A stretch of 64,000 bases of DNA from Isoetes taiwanensis (GCA_021234155.1 JAJEKV010000084.1:744001-808000); one strand, 5' to 3'; counted from the first letter of the stretch, positions 22,386 to 35,339 are shown. The notes: generated from the sequence alone by a model not told the origin. Program-made: numbers and translations.

Positions 22386-23312
22386 AAATGGCGCCACTGC
22401 GCCATTTCGATGTCTTAACTTACTCTTGGTCTTGTTGTTGGCAAATGAAGCCATAGCGCCATTTAGATACTAGTAGCCACTTTAGGGTCTTATAGTTGAC
22501 AAATAAAGCCATGGCGCCATTTTGAATGCCGAGCTTACTTTAGGGGTCTATTAGCTTACTTTAGGATGCCTATTAGCTTACTTTAGGGTCTTGTTGTTGC
22601 CAAATGCGCCATGGCACCATTTGATGTCTATTTAACACATTAGGGTCTTGTTGGCCGGCAAATAGCGCCATGGCGCCATTTGATGTCTATTGCTTACATT
22701 AGGGTCTTGTTGTTGGCAAATGAAGCCATGGCGCCATTTGTATCGAGATCGATCCATAAACACTAATGGAAGCATTCGCATATCTATTGCTTCTCTTTGT
22801 GTTGGATTGCGTGGTGCACTCTCCTACAGTCGCGAGGTGCCTCGACCGGTTAGAGCCACTCTCCTTGAACCATCTTCCTTGAATATTGCGAAGGGAGGGG
22901 CTCCGTGGTGGGAGGCACACAACTCATAGCCGAGGAAATGCATTGAGCTGCTTCCATGTGCTTATGCAGCGGCGGGATTCAAATGGCACCATGGCCATTT
23001 GCCCTAGTCATCTGGTTATGGAAGCATTCACATATGTATCGGCAATAAGAACCAATCAGAGCCAAATGAAGCCATCGGCCATTTTGTAATGCTTGCTTCT
23101 CATTGTGTTGGATTACGTATTGCACTCTCCTCACGATTAGCGAGGTGCCTCTACCCGGTCGAGCCACTCTCCTTGAACCATCATCAGAGAATATTGCGAG
23201 AAGGGGTGGCTCGGTTGGCTGGGTGGAGGCTCTCGCGATAAGCGAGGAAATGCATTGAGCTGCTTCCATGTGCTTATGCAGCGGCCCGATGCAAATGGCG
23301 CCATGAAGCCAT
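22386..23312. repeat. Palindrome array in gene A intron 1 (copy 2)
   Basis: Counterpart of 762-1711, with members at about 22386, 22443, 22501, 22602, 22660, 22718, 22980, 23065 and 23291. In several, one GGCGCC has become GAAGCC or AAAGCC (for example aaatgaagccatggcgccattt at 22718), so the dyad symmetry is lost on one side. Confidence 0.85.
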
Positions 23313-25118
23313 TTGCATAGTCAACTTTGAATACGCTTGCTTGTTCCAACCCGAGTTATTGATGCCTCTTTGTTCGCGATGCCTCTTTGTTGCGGCTATG
23401 TTGCGTCAGGAAACACAATTTCAATCCGACCGGACTATCATCGGCGGAGGGCGAGGCGGTGCATGGAAATAATGCGGGTGAGCCCCTCTCTTCTCTGGGC
23501 TTGAAAGGAGGCTGCCGGAAAGAGCTTTTGCTTATAAAGGAGACGACCCACGAATCGGCGGAATTTACCGGTAGGGTATCTTGGTCCACATGAAGATGGT
23601 TACCAAAAGGCGGTCGCGATGATTGGATCCGGTGAAGTGCGATGAGGATACTATACGTGAGAGAATAATTGTCTACTATGTGAATAGGAAGTTTATGATC
23701 CTTGTAATGTCTTCTAGTATTGCAAATGTAGGCGGTTCGTGAAGAAGCAAATTTTGGGCCATTTACCATCATACAACGGCTTTGAAGAAGGCGACATCGA
23801 GATCGAAATCTTGAGAAGGCTTTATGATTCTTACTTGTCGTATGAGCAGTCGAAAAACTTCGCCTTCATTTGTTGTCAAGGCATTAGCCAATGAAAAACT
23901 TCGTCATTATGGAACCTGGCTAAAACCAGTTAAGCGGGAAGAAGACAAGACAAACTAAGGAGGTAGTTGCATTTGCGGTAAAAAAGACTCCTCATCACTC
24001 TTGAGGATCGAGGAAGGAAAAGCTGGCGGGCAAGGGAAAGTTAAGAGAAAGGATCCGAAGATCACGAGGAAGGAAAAGAAAGAAAAGAAAAGAAAGATAA
24101 GAAGGAAAAGGAAAAGAAAGAGAAGGAAAAGAAAGACAAAGGAAAAGGAAAGAAAGGCGGAAGGAAGGAAAGGCGGGGACCGGGGAAGGGAGGAAAACAC
24201 GGGGAGCGGAGGAAATGGAAGGGAAAAAGAAGAAGAAGCCTGGGGCTAGAGACCCTGCAGGAGAAGGAGAACACCTAAAAACAAAGGAGAGGGCTTCGTA
24301 CTCCTAGTCTGGCTGGAAGTCCAAGGCGGGGAGGCTGACGAGGGGCGAGTGGTGGTGAAGTTCCTCCAAGCCCATCACATATCGAGGATTCTGCGGGCAC
24401 ACGGCCAAAGGTCACCATTCAGAAGCGAGGCGTAAGCTTACATTAGAATAGCTCGGCGCTTTCTCGGGGGGTGCCTTCAAATCTTAAGGTGGAAAGATCG
24501 AGAAAGGAGAAGGCGGGAGAGGAGAACCGTTTGAAGATCTTTGACCACCGCCATCTTTTTCCTCACGGGCATCACATTTATAAAGCGAATAAGCGTGTTC
24601 GGCCTAGTTCAAGGGCACGCAAATCGACATCTAGGCCAGAAATATGGAACGCGTGAAGACCTTAGTGGAATCCTTTCAAAGAGACCCACATCGGTGTCTA
24701 CTCTAGCGGATGTGATTCCATTCAATCCCCTCACAAAAAGCGCAGCCTTGGAAAGCGGGGATGACCTCATGGGGATGCACTATTATATAGTAAATGGCAA
24801 TCACTTTCGGTTATGGCTGCTCGGCTTGTTTGTAGAAGACTTCGACCTGACAAAGTCCCAAGAGCAAATGTCAAAGATTTATCTTGAGCGGAATTAGAGT
24901 CTTATCGCTTACGATCAGCGAGCAAGAATACTGCGGCTTTCGTTGTGAAGTCAATGACTCTATTTGCCAAGACTATCTTCAAGGAACCTTACATTGATAA
25001 AATAACCCACTGCGGCAACAATATGCTCTTTCGCGGGAAGCGATCCATCGGGATGCGGGCAATCAGCTTTCGAGAACCATACAAGGTACATCGTGTTTTT
25101 ATTTTCTGCAAGATTAGC

Positions 25119-25198
25119 AAATGGCGACGTGGCGCCATTTCCTCATGAAATGGCGCCCAGGCGCCATTTCCTCACGAAATGGTGCCACGGCGCCATTT
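25119..25198. repeat. Three palindromes at 29-bp spacing in gene A intron 2 (copy 2)
   Basis: aaatggcgacgtggcgccattt at 25119, aaatggcgcccaggcgccattt at 25148 and aaatggtgccacggcgccattt at 25177, separated by cctcatg and cctcacg. This is a small tandem array within a 155-bp intron (25086-25240). Confidence 0.9.
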
Positions 25199-26726
25199 CA
25201 TAATCATTTGCATTCAAGACTAACTTCTTCTTGTTTCCAGCGTTATCTGGCTTTGGCTGAAGTTACCATGCGTGGTAAGCAACCGAAAGATTTCAACCAG
25301 TGGGTCTTCATGCCAGAGGATATTTTTCAACTATTCATGTCCCTATGGAACTTGTGGAAATCTTGCAAGTTAACAGATAATAAGGGACAAACTATTACTA
25401 TGCTTGGGCAAAAGTGTGACTACTTGATCGGACCTACGAGGTGCATGAGGGGTCTCGACTATGAAGACTGTCGAATTTTGTTCCAGGAAGTGCTGGATGG
25501 AAAGACCTACGTGAAGGTCACCACTGATTATACAGGTAAGCAATTCTTCAAGACAAGGCAAAGACACTACGATCTATATCGTTCTTAAAGAAGGAGATTT
25601 TTGAATATGTGAAGGATAATTTTAGAAGAAGTTCACATCCTTCACGATCTCAAAATCTTGCCGTGGCGGAGCCGAGGATCTGGAAACTTGATTTCCATGG
25701 CCACCTTGCATAGTAAGTGGGTTGAAGTTGGAGTGACCAAGGAAGGAGTTTTTGATAGCGTGCCCTTTGCCTTGGCAAGATTTATCATAATCTTTGTCTT
25801 TGAGAGAGAGGATCGCGAAGACTTCGGTTCTTGAGTTGAACTAGCCCGGCGGCCGGGGGGCAAGTTGTTTGCACTCACTGTACCCGGCATCCTTGATAGT
25901 CACGGACACTAGAGGCATAACTCCAATGTGGGACAAAACCACACTATCTAACTTTTTAATACAAAAGAACACCCACGGTGATTCTTTACGGATAGTGTGC
26001 CCATAAAGGCGAGCATAACTTTTTATTTCATCGTGTTGGATAATCCGGATTCGGATCGAGAGTTTTATTGGCATGTATGAGGGCCGAATACAAGAATCCT
26101 TTGCCGCGGGGAGTTCGGGAGCCCCATGCCTCTTGCTGGTGATCCCTATCGATGAAATTGACCTGATTCCGTTTGCCGATCATCCTCAAGAAGCGCCACC
26201 GGTTCGGTACCTAAATGAAGAAGACGCAGACGGGAGATCGAGGCTATGGCAGGGAAGCTCTGCAACGGCGGTCGAATGCGACTATAATCATGAGAAACCC
26301 GGTGGGGCTGCCACATGCTTCTACCTCGTGCGAGAAAATGAATGCTTGCCGAGAGGAGTGTTTGATTACTTCTCACGTGGTTCGTTTGGGTAGGGCTTCA
26401 TTGATAAATAAAGAATTTTGCATTGTGTTGAAAGTGACCGGTTAGCGGCGGTGCCTTGGTAGGCTTGGCCGCCCTCTTGAATCTATCATCGCTTGGCGGT
26501 TCACGCAGCGGAGAGACAAGGTGCTATTGTTGAAGAAGGCGTAGATCCACCAAATCGAGAGATGCACGAAGCTCCACCCGATGTGGACTATGATGTGATC
26601 AAGAATACACAATTCAATCACGGACATTCTTGATGATCCCAATTTCAACGCCACGGCGTTCAAGAGCTTTCAAGGAGATCTATGGGTGCTTCTTCTAGCC
26701 ATGGCTTTGGCGATCTGAGAACTTGA

Positions 26727-27094
26727 TCCTTTGTGGAACTGATCGATCACGAGCCACGAATTTTGTGTGATTATAATGTAAATTGTACAATAATATTTTT
26801 TGTAAGCAGACTCTCTCTTAGGAGTTCTTGCACTTTGTGGCAAATTTTTTGATATGCAAAACTATGAATTTGGAAATTTTAACTAATTTTGTGATGTCAT
26901 GTTTCTTTAGCTTCATTATATGCTTCCATTAGTATTTTTAATGGTGCCAATAAATGGCACTTTAGATGCATTTTTTTTTCTAAATGGCTATAATTGCTCA
27001 AAAATGGCACATAAAATGGACTAAAAGGATTTTCGTTCCTAATTGGAATCGAAATTTCTCATTTTAATGAAATTGTGCTTTATATGGCATTACG
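26727..27094. other. 3' flank of gene A (copy 2)
   Basis: AT-rich, the same as 5167-5560, with aatggtgccaataaatggcac at about 26940. No gene is seen. Confidence 0.5.
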
Positions 27095-27625
27095 CACGGC
27101 GTGGCAGCTGTGATTGGCCTTGATCTAGCCCATAGCTTTTTCGGGGGACCGTATCAAAAAGCCTTGAAGTCCACAAAGCGACAATACAAGTCCACCCGAT
27201 GGTTCCGTTGTCTTCAATCGGTCTGCAGCGGTGTAAAGATATGGTCAATCGTTGAGTGGCGGGGTCTAAACTTTGCTTGTGTGAGGGGCTCGCACATCTG
27301 CCGCCTACGCCCGGCCGGGTCAAGCTGCTGCTTCGAGAATGCCGATAGCGGTTTGGCAAATCTTGGAGAGCTGACCATGATCGCCGGTAATTGGCGGACG
27401 GTGTGGGTCGCGCCTTGTGAATGGGGACAACCACGCTTGTGGTCCATTGTCGGGGAAACCTTCCGCAATGCTCGGTTGAACAGGGTAGTGAGGATGCGGC
27501 ACCCGGTGACTGCCCTGCCCATTTAAGTAACTTCGGCCTCCATACCATCGAGTCGGTTGCCTTCCCATTAACCCGACCATTGCGGGCCCTCCACAACATC
27601 CTCCTCGCGAGAACCAATGGGGGGC
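27095..27625 (-). pseudogene. Reverse transcriptase N-terminal fragment, minus strand (copy 2)
   Basis: Minus-strand frame of 176 codons plus an overlapping one. Readable RT blocks are LLKWAGQSP, a PxPCSTEHCGRFPRQWTTSV piece, VVPIHKA, ANYR, FRPRHSTIDHIFT and, at 27127-27180, FVDFK-AFDTVPRKS, which is RT motif A with one codon altered. This is the style of endonuclease-RT elements often labelled craniofacial-development-protein-2-like in plant annotations. The sequence ends just after motif A, so the YxDD half is absent. Confidence 0.75.
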
Positions 27626-27859
27626 CATCGTGGGGGTATGGGCTGCGTCCCTAGTGGGTCATAAGTGCTGCTTTGCAAATGCTTGTTCCCCTTTGCCGGG
27701 TGTGATGTCCCCATGGCGGCTGGGTGGCCTTCCCCGAGCACCCTCTGTAAAGGTTGAGGATGAGTGTCCGGCCGAGAACATCTCCCCACGATGCAGCAAA
27801 TGCAGCGCTTTGTCTCGCCGGATGGGTGTGAGTGCGTGTGTGGTGGCACGCGAAGGGTA

Positions 27860-28850
27860 CGGATCTAGAATGTGGGGTGGCATTTGCGTTCTTTACTCTC
27901 GAATCAAACCATCGGTTACGGAAATGTTACTGTCCCCGGCGGCGGCGGGGGGGTCGCGAAAAGCACTGTCCTTTGCTCATAATCTAGTCATGGCGAGGAT
28001 GGCGGTCGGCATAGTGGGGGTTGGCGGCTTGCCAAACCATGTCCAAATAAAGTGGGAGGTGATGCAGTCGACCTCCTCATCCCATTGTCGGTGCCCACCG
28101 GAAATGGTGATGAGATGCATATCTTCTGCGACTACAAGTACATAGTCGACCACACTAGACCCTCCCCACGATTGTCTGTCTGCATATTGCACTTGCGGAA
28201 GCGGGCCAGCATGTGAGCCATTGCAAATTATCAAGTCAAAAATACCACATAGCGAGAACAGTATGCGCCAAAGCGGTGACACACTGTCATCGATCCTCGT
28301 GGCGGGTTGCCTCTGGCGGGGCGTAGGCTGCGGGACATGTCGTTAGCGGGGGTCAAGTCTCATGGGAACGCTCTACTCACGTAAGATTGCATTGAAATCC
28401 CCAAGAAGGGCGACCCTACCAGCTGTTTGTCTGGCCGTATGTCATCATATAGATCGACATAAGGGTCCATCCTATCGCATCGGAGTGGGTGCGATAGAAG
28501 GTGCTCTCTGGCGTGAGGGAAATCTTGCGCCGGAAAAAGGGTTGCCAGCGGTATTATGTACCACGAACCCACAAGTGCAGGTTGTGCTGTCGCGTCTTTT
28601 GGAGGGTAACCGAATGTGCCAAAAGGTTGTCCGGTGGTAGCAAACAACCCCACCATGACCCCTACGTCTGTCCGGTATTGAAGGCAGAAATGTTGGTAAC
28701 GGGCGGATCAGGTAGCTTTGTGCCGGCATGCTCCCCATGTCTCCATGAGAAAGATGAGATCCATATCGGTACGCCCCCGAAGTTGAGGCCTGTCCCCCTT
28801 CTACCAAGGGAAGCCTCGACAATTCCATGAGACCACGGGGGCACAATTCC
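27860..28850 (-). pseudogene. Endonuclease (EEP) fragment of a non-LTR retroelement, minus strand (copy 2)
   Basis: Minus strand. PVVSWNCRG is at 28815-28850 (start of an EEP domain); RMDPYVDLYDDIRPDKQL is at about 28430-28480; FDLIICNG lies near 28220. GGSSVVDYVLV (28140-28170, the family's S-x-DYV signature near the C-terminus) and EEVDCITSHFIWTWFGKP (about 28030-28090) follow. The frame is interrupted by indels. It is the upstream part of the element that includes the RT fragment at 27095-27625. Confidence 0.7.
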
Positions 28851-30170
28851 TATTTGTCGGTAGGTGGTATGTGCAACTTTGAGTCGCGGGGAGGGCGAGA
28901 AGCGGTCGAAGTGAGAAGTAGATGGGAGCGGGAGGACGCATGTGGTGAGAGAGGGGCGGGGAGGGCGAGGGAGTAGCGGCGAGGAGAAGGGAGGGGGGCG
29001 TGGGAGAAGCTGGCGGGGCCTCGTTAATTTGCGGTTGGGGCCTCGCGGTCTGCTTGGGCAGCGGTGGCGGGAAAATGTGCATCTGCCCCGAACCAATCTG
29101 CGGCACCCCTTGGTGGCGAATGCCTCGACCACGACAAGCTCTGTCTGCGTGCTCTCTGTTGTGCGGGGTGTGAGGTCCCGGTCCGTACGGGGATGTCCCC
29201 TTCGACATCTTGCCCTGGCGCAATATGGCATCACGACCAGCGCATCCGCCGCGAGAATATGACAATCGCGGTCCACGACGGGCGTTGAGCCCCATGGCGG
29301 CTACTTTCGGGAAATGAAGCTGGCCGGGAATGTCATCCGTCGAGAATGTGTTAGGATGTTGCGGCGAGAACTCTCCCCTCCTCTTTCCTGGGACGGCATG
29401 CCTCGGACTACCCAGTTGTGGCCTCTCATGGAAGGCTCTTGGAGTTAAGCTAAACTGCCGCGAGTCAAAATTAGGCGAGGGTGGCTAAACTGTCTTGGGG
29501 TGGTGGTGGTGGTGGGAACATTGAGATGGCGCCAATCCAACATAATGGGGGATTGGTCATTGTTATAACCTCCTTGATGAAAGGGCAGCACCGGTCGGGT
29601 CACGTATTGCTCAAAATATGATCCGGGATGCTTCAACTTCATATCGAATAAGAAAAAAAGTAAGGTAACCCTTGTTGGTAGTTCGCCGTTCCTCTTGGTG
29701 TCCATGTAAAGCTAATCATCCATTTTTCAAGGAGCACTATCGATGTTCTCTTGCGGAGGTGGAGGGGCTATTCAACCATTTCACGCAAAATTTGGGCTAA
29801 GAATTTTTTTTGGCCATCTCCCTGCATTTGCTTGGGTGACTATGAACCATTGGCTAAAGGGGAGATCCATGGGTGGTGGTGGTCTATAGATGGCTGCCGC
29901 GAACCCGGAGCTTCGTGCGTGGAGTTGGCGGCAGGGTGATGCGAGCAGTCCCCCAACACGAGAACTGCTGGGCCCGTGAGCGGTGCTTGCTCGCCTCGAT
30001 CGTACTCTGCCAACCCTAAGAACCGAAGGCTCGAGTGCCAGTCCGGGCGGGCTTTGCTCTTACTCCGTCGTGCAAGAGCGGCCTGCGCTCCCCGTGCCAT
30101 GGTGTTGTTTGGCATTTAAAACGCAAAGCCAGAATGGCTAATTTTCATCTCTTAATTCATTTTTGTCTTG
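28851..30170 (-). other. Leader of the minus-strand retroelement and copy-specific block
   Basis: On the minus strand a Pro/Ser-rich leader precedes the endonuclease (pieces such as PPASPTPPSLLLAATPSPS). A copy-specific block at 29512-29855 includes most of an 86-codon minus frame (29445-29705; MKLKHPGSYFEQYVTRPV) of unknown nature. Copy 1 lacks it and has other sequence there. No known domain. Confidence 0.35.
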
Positions 30171-30173
30171 CAG

Positions 30174-30590
30174 CGTTCTGACATGATGCATCAGATAGTT
30201 GCGTTGTGAGAATAGAAAATGCTTATTTCAGCATATATATTCAAGCATATACATTCAGCTTCCCTGAGCCCTTGCGTGCATGGCTGGCAAGTTTGCAGGA
30301 CAAGGATTTTACTATAACCATTGGTGGTGGAGAAGATGTAGCAACGAGGATCATGCCATTCTCTCAGATTTGGTGGAAAGCTTTATTTCAAACAATCACA
30401 GGAACATTGTTGTTAGAACACCTACGAGTAACAGTGATGGTGTTGTTGTAGCTTCCAAAAGTCCAGAAAGGTCTTCCTTGAGTCCGAAAACATTAAATGA
30501 CAATATGCAATCTCATGCCAAGTGTTCGAAAGCACGTGGTCAAAGCATGTATACTTCATTATTTATTTTTGTTTCAAACTTTATTTGAGG
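30174..30590 (+). other. Exon-like block without a clear frame (copy 2)
   Basis: It is bordered by an acceptor, TTTTTGTCTTGCAG (AG at 30172-30173), and a donor, GAG|GTAAGC (GT at 30591). Two frames are partly open: one reads FPEPLRAWLASLQDKDFTIT, the other ARGQSMYTSLFIFVSNF with TGA just before the donor. Neither is open throughout, so a UTR or non-coding exon, or a damaged exon, are all possible. Confidence 0.35.
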
Positions 30591-30790
30591 TAAGCTTGAT
30601 GCTTCAATCCGGATCTTGGTGATACATCACATGCTCCAGTGCTAACTTTGTCTTTGGCTCTGCCTCAGGCATGTTTTAAATGTATTCAATTAAACATATT
30701 AAGCACATGCGTGTCTTGGTTCTGGGGCTTAGGGAGTTGATTGGAGTTGGATCCTTGGTTAGCCTATGAATTGGATCTTATGGCATGTCT

Positions 30791-31112
30791 TATATTGCAA
30801 GATCTTTGTTTTGCGGCAAAGAAAATTATTTCTTTTTTTTTTTTGAGACCTTTGATGATGATATATTGACACGAATTTTTTTTTTCACTGTAGATGAGTA
30901 CTAGATGAGTATGAAATTGGAACAAGAAGACCTACAAGGATTTTTTTATATTGCAAGATCTTTGTTTGCTTGAGACAAAGAAAAATTTTTTTTTTTTTTT
31001 TTTTTTTGAGACCTTTGATGATGATGTATTGGCCTGAAAGATTTTTTTTTTCACATGTAGATGAGTACGAGATGAGTATGAAATTGGAACAAGAAGACCT
31101 ACAAGGATTTTA
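30791..31112. repeat. Tandem repeat, about 156 bp x 2 (copy 2)
   Basis: Same structure as 9025-9345, with units starting at 30791 and 30947. The oligo-T run in unit 2 is longer (about 22 T). Confidence 0.8.
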
Positions 31113-31344
31113 AGTCATTTGCATGTATGATAACAAAATATCTATACATCAAGGGATCACATATATATCCTCTATAGCAAATGAACAGGTTACATCCATA
31201 CATCAAGGGATCACTTATCCACATTATGTTTTCAATGGCAAGTGATCATGTTACTACTTTGACGTATTCCGATCTCAAATTCATATATACACACTTGTAC
31301 AAAGTGAAGAACAAAAGTGGCGCCTTTTAAGTAGCATGTTCTCA

Positions 31345-31560
31345 TTATCAAGTTGTACTATGTCAAAGGTGCTAACGATGTTTATTCTCCTCTCAAAAGT
31401 GATAGTGAAGATGCCTTCAATACGATTATTTGCCGCAACGAGCCAGTTCGTACTCGATGCTCGAGGCATTTACCTTATCAAAGGCATAGATTATGGGCTA
31501 TTAAGTGTTTTTTTCACCTCTATAACCTTCATGGTAGTAGATTTGAGCAGCACAAAATAA
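31345..31560 (+). other. Weak coding potential, unknown (copy 2)
   Basis: Frame with YYVKGANDVYSPLKSDSEDAF and NTIICRNEPVRTRCSRHLP. A competing frame (ARGIYLIKGIDYGLLSVFF) is open over the same bases. It could be an exon, but nothing is recognised. Confidence 0.3.
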
Positions 31561-31823
31561 TATATAGCCTACTATGCAATTTCCATCTTGCAAAAAGTAC
31601 CACTAGAATAAACACTATATGGGACATTTTTCAACATGTTGTTTATAAACATCACCATACACATAGTTGTTTGTTCAACATTGTATAGTTGTTACACACA
31701 ACTACAAAAGAATATTGCTTATTTGAATGCACCATATCGTCCACCCTAATGCAAAACGTTGTTGCCAAAGCTGAGCAACTCAATCTCGCCTTTCTTAATG
31801 GCCAAATAATGTCGCCATTTTGT

Positions 31824-32090
31824 TTAATAATATTCAAAAGTGAATAGAATAGAATAATAATTGTGGATTCTAATCTTCATAAAAGCTGAATTGACCCAAG
31901 GATAAGATTTTACAACAATACTCTTCAATAACCAGTAACTATTCATTTGCACCATGTTGTTTAATAATATTCAAAAGTGAATAGAATAGAATAATAATTG
32001 TGGATTCTAATCTTCATAAAAATTGAATTGACCCAGGGATAAGGTTTTACAACAATACTCTTCAATAACCAGTAACTATTCATTTGCAGG
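31824..32090. repeat. Tandem repeat, about 137 bp x 2 (copy 2)
   Basis: Units begin ttaataatattcaaaag at 31824 and 31961, the same as 10051-10312. Confidence 0.85.
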
Positions 32091-32498
32091 CAAATGAATA
32101 GTTACTCATTATTACCTCGACTTAACTAGCGACTTTGGCAACTTCGACCCAATATCTCCAGGCACTTGAAAGTTCAAAACTAGAAAGCATACACACACAC
32201 AATTGTATCACTAAGGAACCATCTTGAAGATTCAAATTCTAGCAACTGGATATCGCAAGCTAAATTTTTGTCTATGACTATGTGAGGCATCCTACCATTA
32301 GAAGAGCTTTGTACCAAGTGCGAAGGAATAGGGCAAGGAGCATGTTTCGGATCCTACTTCATCCTCGGCACAATAGAAGTATCCTAACATAACATTATGG
32401 TTACTATGTTGGCGCCAAGCATACACAACAAATTTGGGGATTGTTGGACATGTACCAAATATACATAAGTTAATTTGGAGATTGTTGGACATTAAAAA

Positions 32499-32615
32499 TC
32501 TATTCTATTCTATTCTATTCTATTCTATTAGTTATAGCTAAAGCGGGCAGAAGCCGCACCATTACTAGTATATAATAATAATCGTGCTAATGCGGTTGCC
32601 CGGCGTTCTTTGGGC
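32499..32615. mobile_element. (TCTAT)n and facing Helitron 3' ends, eroded (copy 2)
   Basis: The microsatellite at 32499-32529 is followed by the remains of the plus-oriented Helitron hairpin (gcgggcagaagccgc, 32543-32557) with CTAG at 32565-32568. The mirror-image end (gcccggcgttctttgggc, 32598-32615) has lost its CTAG (ctaat). Copy 1 shows the intact form. Confidence 0.5.
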
Positions 32616-32639
32616 ATAATTAATGGACTTTGTAAATGA

Positions 32640-35035
32640 TAAAGGCGGCGGTGATATTGAGGTGTTGGCTCACCACTCATGCATTATCCTTTAATTCAGT
32701 GTCTAGCTTGCTTTCCAATTCATAACTCTCTTAGAAGCTTCCACATTTGTGTCCTTGGGCCTAGAACAACTTGATGCATTGGCAAGGCTTCTTAATGTCT
32801 TCTATGTTTGTTAGTCGAAGTATTAGAGGTCAGTGCAAATGCATAATGCATCAGAGGTGCCCTTGGATTGAGTCTAGACTTTCTTTGATGGATTTCCCTT
32901 GTTTTCTTCTTAAAAGCCCTTCCACTTCTTTAATTTGTTCCTCTTTTTTTTCGCTTATCTCTTGCATTTACTCATGTTGTTAGATGGTGTTCTCCTCGCA
33001 TCACCTCATGGCCATAGGTTGATGTTTTGATTAGAAGGGAAAAGGGCATAAATTTGGGCTGTTGACAAAGAGACATGAATTTGGATCCTTCGATCACTAT
33101 AGCAACAATATAGCAACCAGAACGTTGATATTGTCTTATACAATATGCTCTTTACTCCAGAAGACATGGTCATCTCTTAAAATTCCTATCTCGGAAGTCA
33201 TTAACACATTTTAAAAAGTTTGAACCTAAATAGCACCTTACTTTGTGCAGTAAGATGAATTGGATAGAATATAACAATGCATACATTAATATCTTGAATT
33301 TAAAAAGTATATCTTTCTTCTTTTATTGTTATTACTTATCTTTAAAAATAAGTGCATTCACCTATACAAAATATAAATGAAGAGTAAAATAAAAGAGAGT
33401 GAGCATTCCCTTAAAGAAAATATAAATGAAGAGTAAAATAAAGTATGTGGCAGCTCCATGTGGTAGTTAGAGTGGTCTGCAAGCATATATTGATACAGTA
33501 TATGTATAATAGTATAGCAAAGAACTTTTTGTTGCGTTACTATAGAGTTTAGAACCAGCTATTCCATGTGGAGGCTTGAAAGCAGTTTTACATAGCATTG
33601 CAATCTAAACAAACATCTTTCAGAATAAGATAAGATCTTCATGAAATTTCATAATACATCTGCTAGAGAATGTATAGAAGTTTCAAGTGGTTTACTGCAC
33701 ATGAATAACAATCATAAACTGCACAATTTAACAAAATGGTAAGACTGCTATTAGAGGTAGGTTCAATTTGGTGAGACTCCTGCTATCCTTATATATTACT
33801 CAGAAACTTAGATGTTGCAAATGCAAAATAAAATAAGGAAATACCAAGAGCGAGCCCCATTAAGTCCCATTCTCAGATTTGTTTACAGGGAGATGCATCA
33901 GCTACATCATTATAACCTGGCACACGTCGAATCAGATAAATCCGCCATATTCTTTCTCTTAGAGTATATTTACTGCTTTTGTAATCAGCTGCTTCATCAA
34001 TGATCTGTGATGTCCTTTCCTGTTCTGCTTCTCTTCCAAAATGCTAAACTTTCTGCCTGCGATGAGCATATCATTGGCAGACCATTTTAAAATATGAGGA
34101 TATCATTGGCAGACCATTTTAAAATACGAATAAAGATACCATAGAATACAATAGCCAGTCCTGTAATCCGAATCCAATGCATAACCCAGATTTTGCATTG
34201 CATGCAGCTCTATTGCAAAGCAGAATCCACTTTTGATGCGAGCCTTGTAAAATCAATGTGTAGGAAGGACAGACACCATATGCACTGTTTTCATTCTTCT
34301 TTTCTATGGCTGTGATGAGCTGATGCTTTGCCTGCTAAACTCTGTCTCCGATTGATGAATTCGAATAGAAGGAAAAGGGTAAAAATAACCTAAGACATGA
34401 ACAGAGGAATAAAATACCTAAAACATCCAAACCTGAAGAACTGCATCAAGTATACCTGCATTTCAGAGCGGCAGCTTCCTATTTGCTGCTGCAAATTGTG
34501 CTCACATCCCTAATCCGAGCGATGTGGTCACAGAGGCGACCACATCTTTGTTTCTTAGGTTTTACAGCAGAGCTAGGAATTGAACTGAGCCGGTGCTGCA
34601 AATCCGCCATGAATCAAAGGCCATTGCTTATGCTTCGCGCTGCCATAAGACGTCAATAGCAGCTCTGTCGCCCTCTCGTTGATTTGTTAACAAAGAAAAA
34701 AATAGAGTGAGGAAACTCGATGGTCAGATCTAATTCTAGGGTTAAATCTTAGCCATTGGATTTAGAGCGTGGTCCATTACATAACATTATAATGTAAGAT
34801 TCAGGATATAAATTGGAATTACATTACAAGTAGACAGTTCAAAACATCCTATAAGTAGTTTGTCTATTGCCAACAAATTAGCTTATTACAACTTGCAACT
34901 TTGATCTCCTATGGAATAACTCTTGCCCAACACACACATCACAACTATGCAACCATACAACTTGGCAAAACTTACTTCAAAACTTTCTTCAGGTGGATGC
35001 ACATCACAAAGAGGCTTGCAACTAAAGGGACTCAA
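32640..35035. other. AT-rich stretch without a recognised gene (copy 2)
   Basis: Almost identical to 10860-13240, including the 33-bp tandem repeat near 34068-34130. No gene recognised. Confidence 0.5.
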
Positions 35036-35098
35036 CATGCATGCATGGCATGCATACACTGTGTGCATGCATTATGTGCATGTAATGCATGCATGCCA
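35036..35098. repeat. CATGCA cluster (copy 2)
   Basis: Same as 13250-13313: repeated atgcatgc and gtgcatg words. Confidence 0.6.
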
Positions 35099-35339
35099 AA
35101 ACCATAAGTTGAAAGTGCAAACTAGCTAGAAATACAACATGCGCTCCATAAATACTGCTGGCATACCCTCACATAAATACAACAACAGAATCTTATGAAA
35201 ACAATATCAAAATGCCCGTATAATTATATGTTTCGCACGACGAACCATTTTTTGTGATATTCTATTCATTCCCAAATGAATAGTGCAGCGCTATTAGGTT
35301 TCGGATTACTTTGAATTATTTGGGACTGTTCTCTGATTT

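Larger units (their letters stand above)
22280..26726 (+). pseudogene. Gene A, second copy, heavily frameshifted
   Basis: Exon 1 starts at ATG 22280 (MEIDNFGAP). Exon 2 should start near 23395, but the acceptor reads tttgttgcgg instead of tttgttgcag. Exon 2 ends at a donor (ACAAG|GTACAT) at 25086. Exon 3 starts after a good acceptor, TTGTTTCCAG (25231-25240), and ends GFGDLRT with TGA at 26724-26726. The Lys-rich part is at 24040-24240 and the IVNGNH box near 24790. Exon 3 is better than in copy 1 over 25241-25560, with readable KDFNQWVFMPEDIFQLFMS and DYEDCRILFQEVLDGKTYVK. Elsewhere frames change every 100-200 bp. Many of the changes fall on CAG or CTG words of copy 1. Confidence 0.6.
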
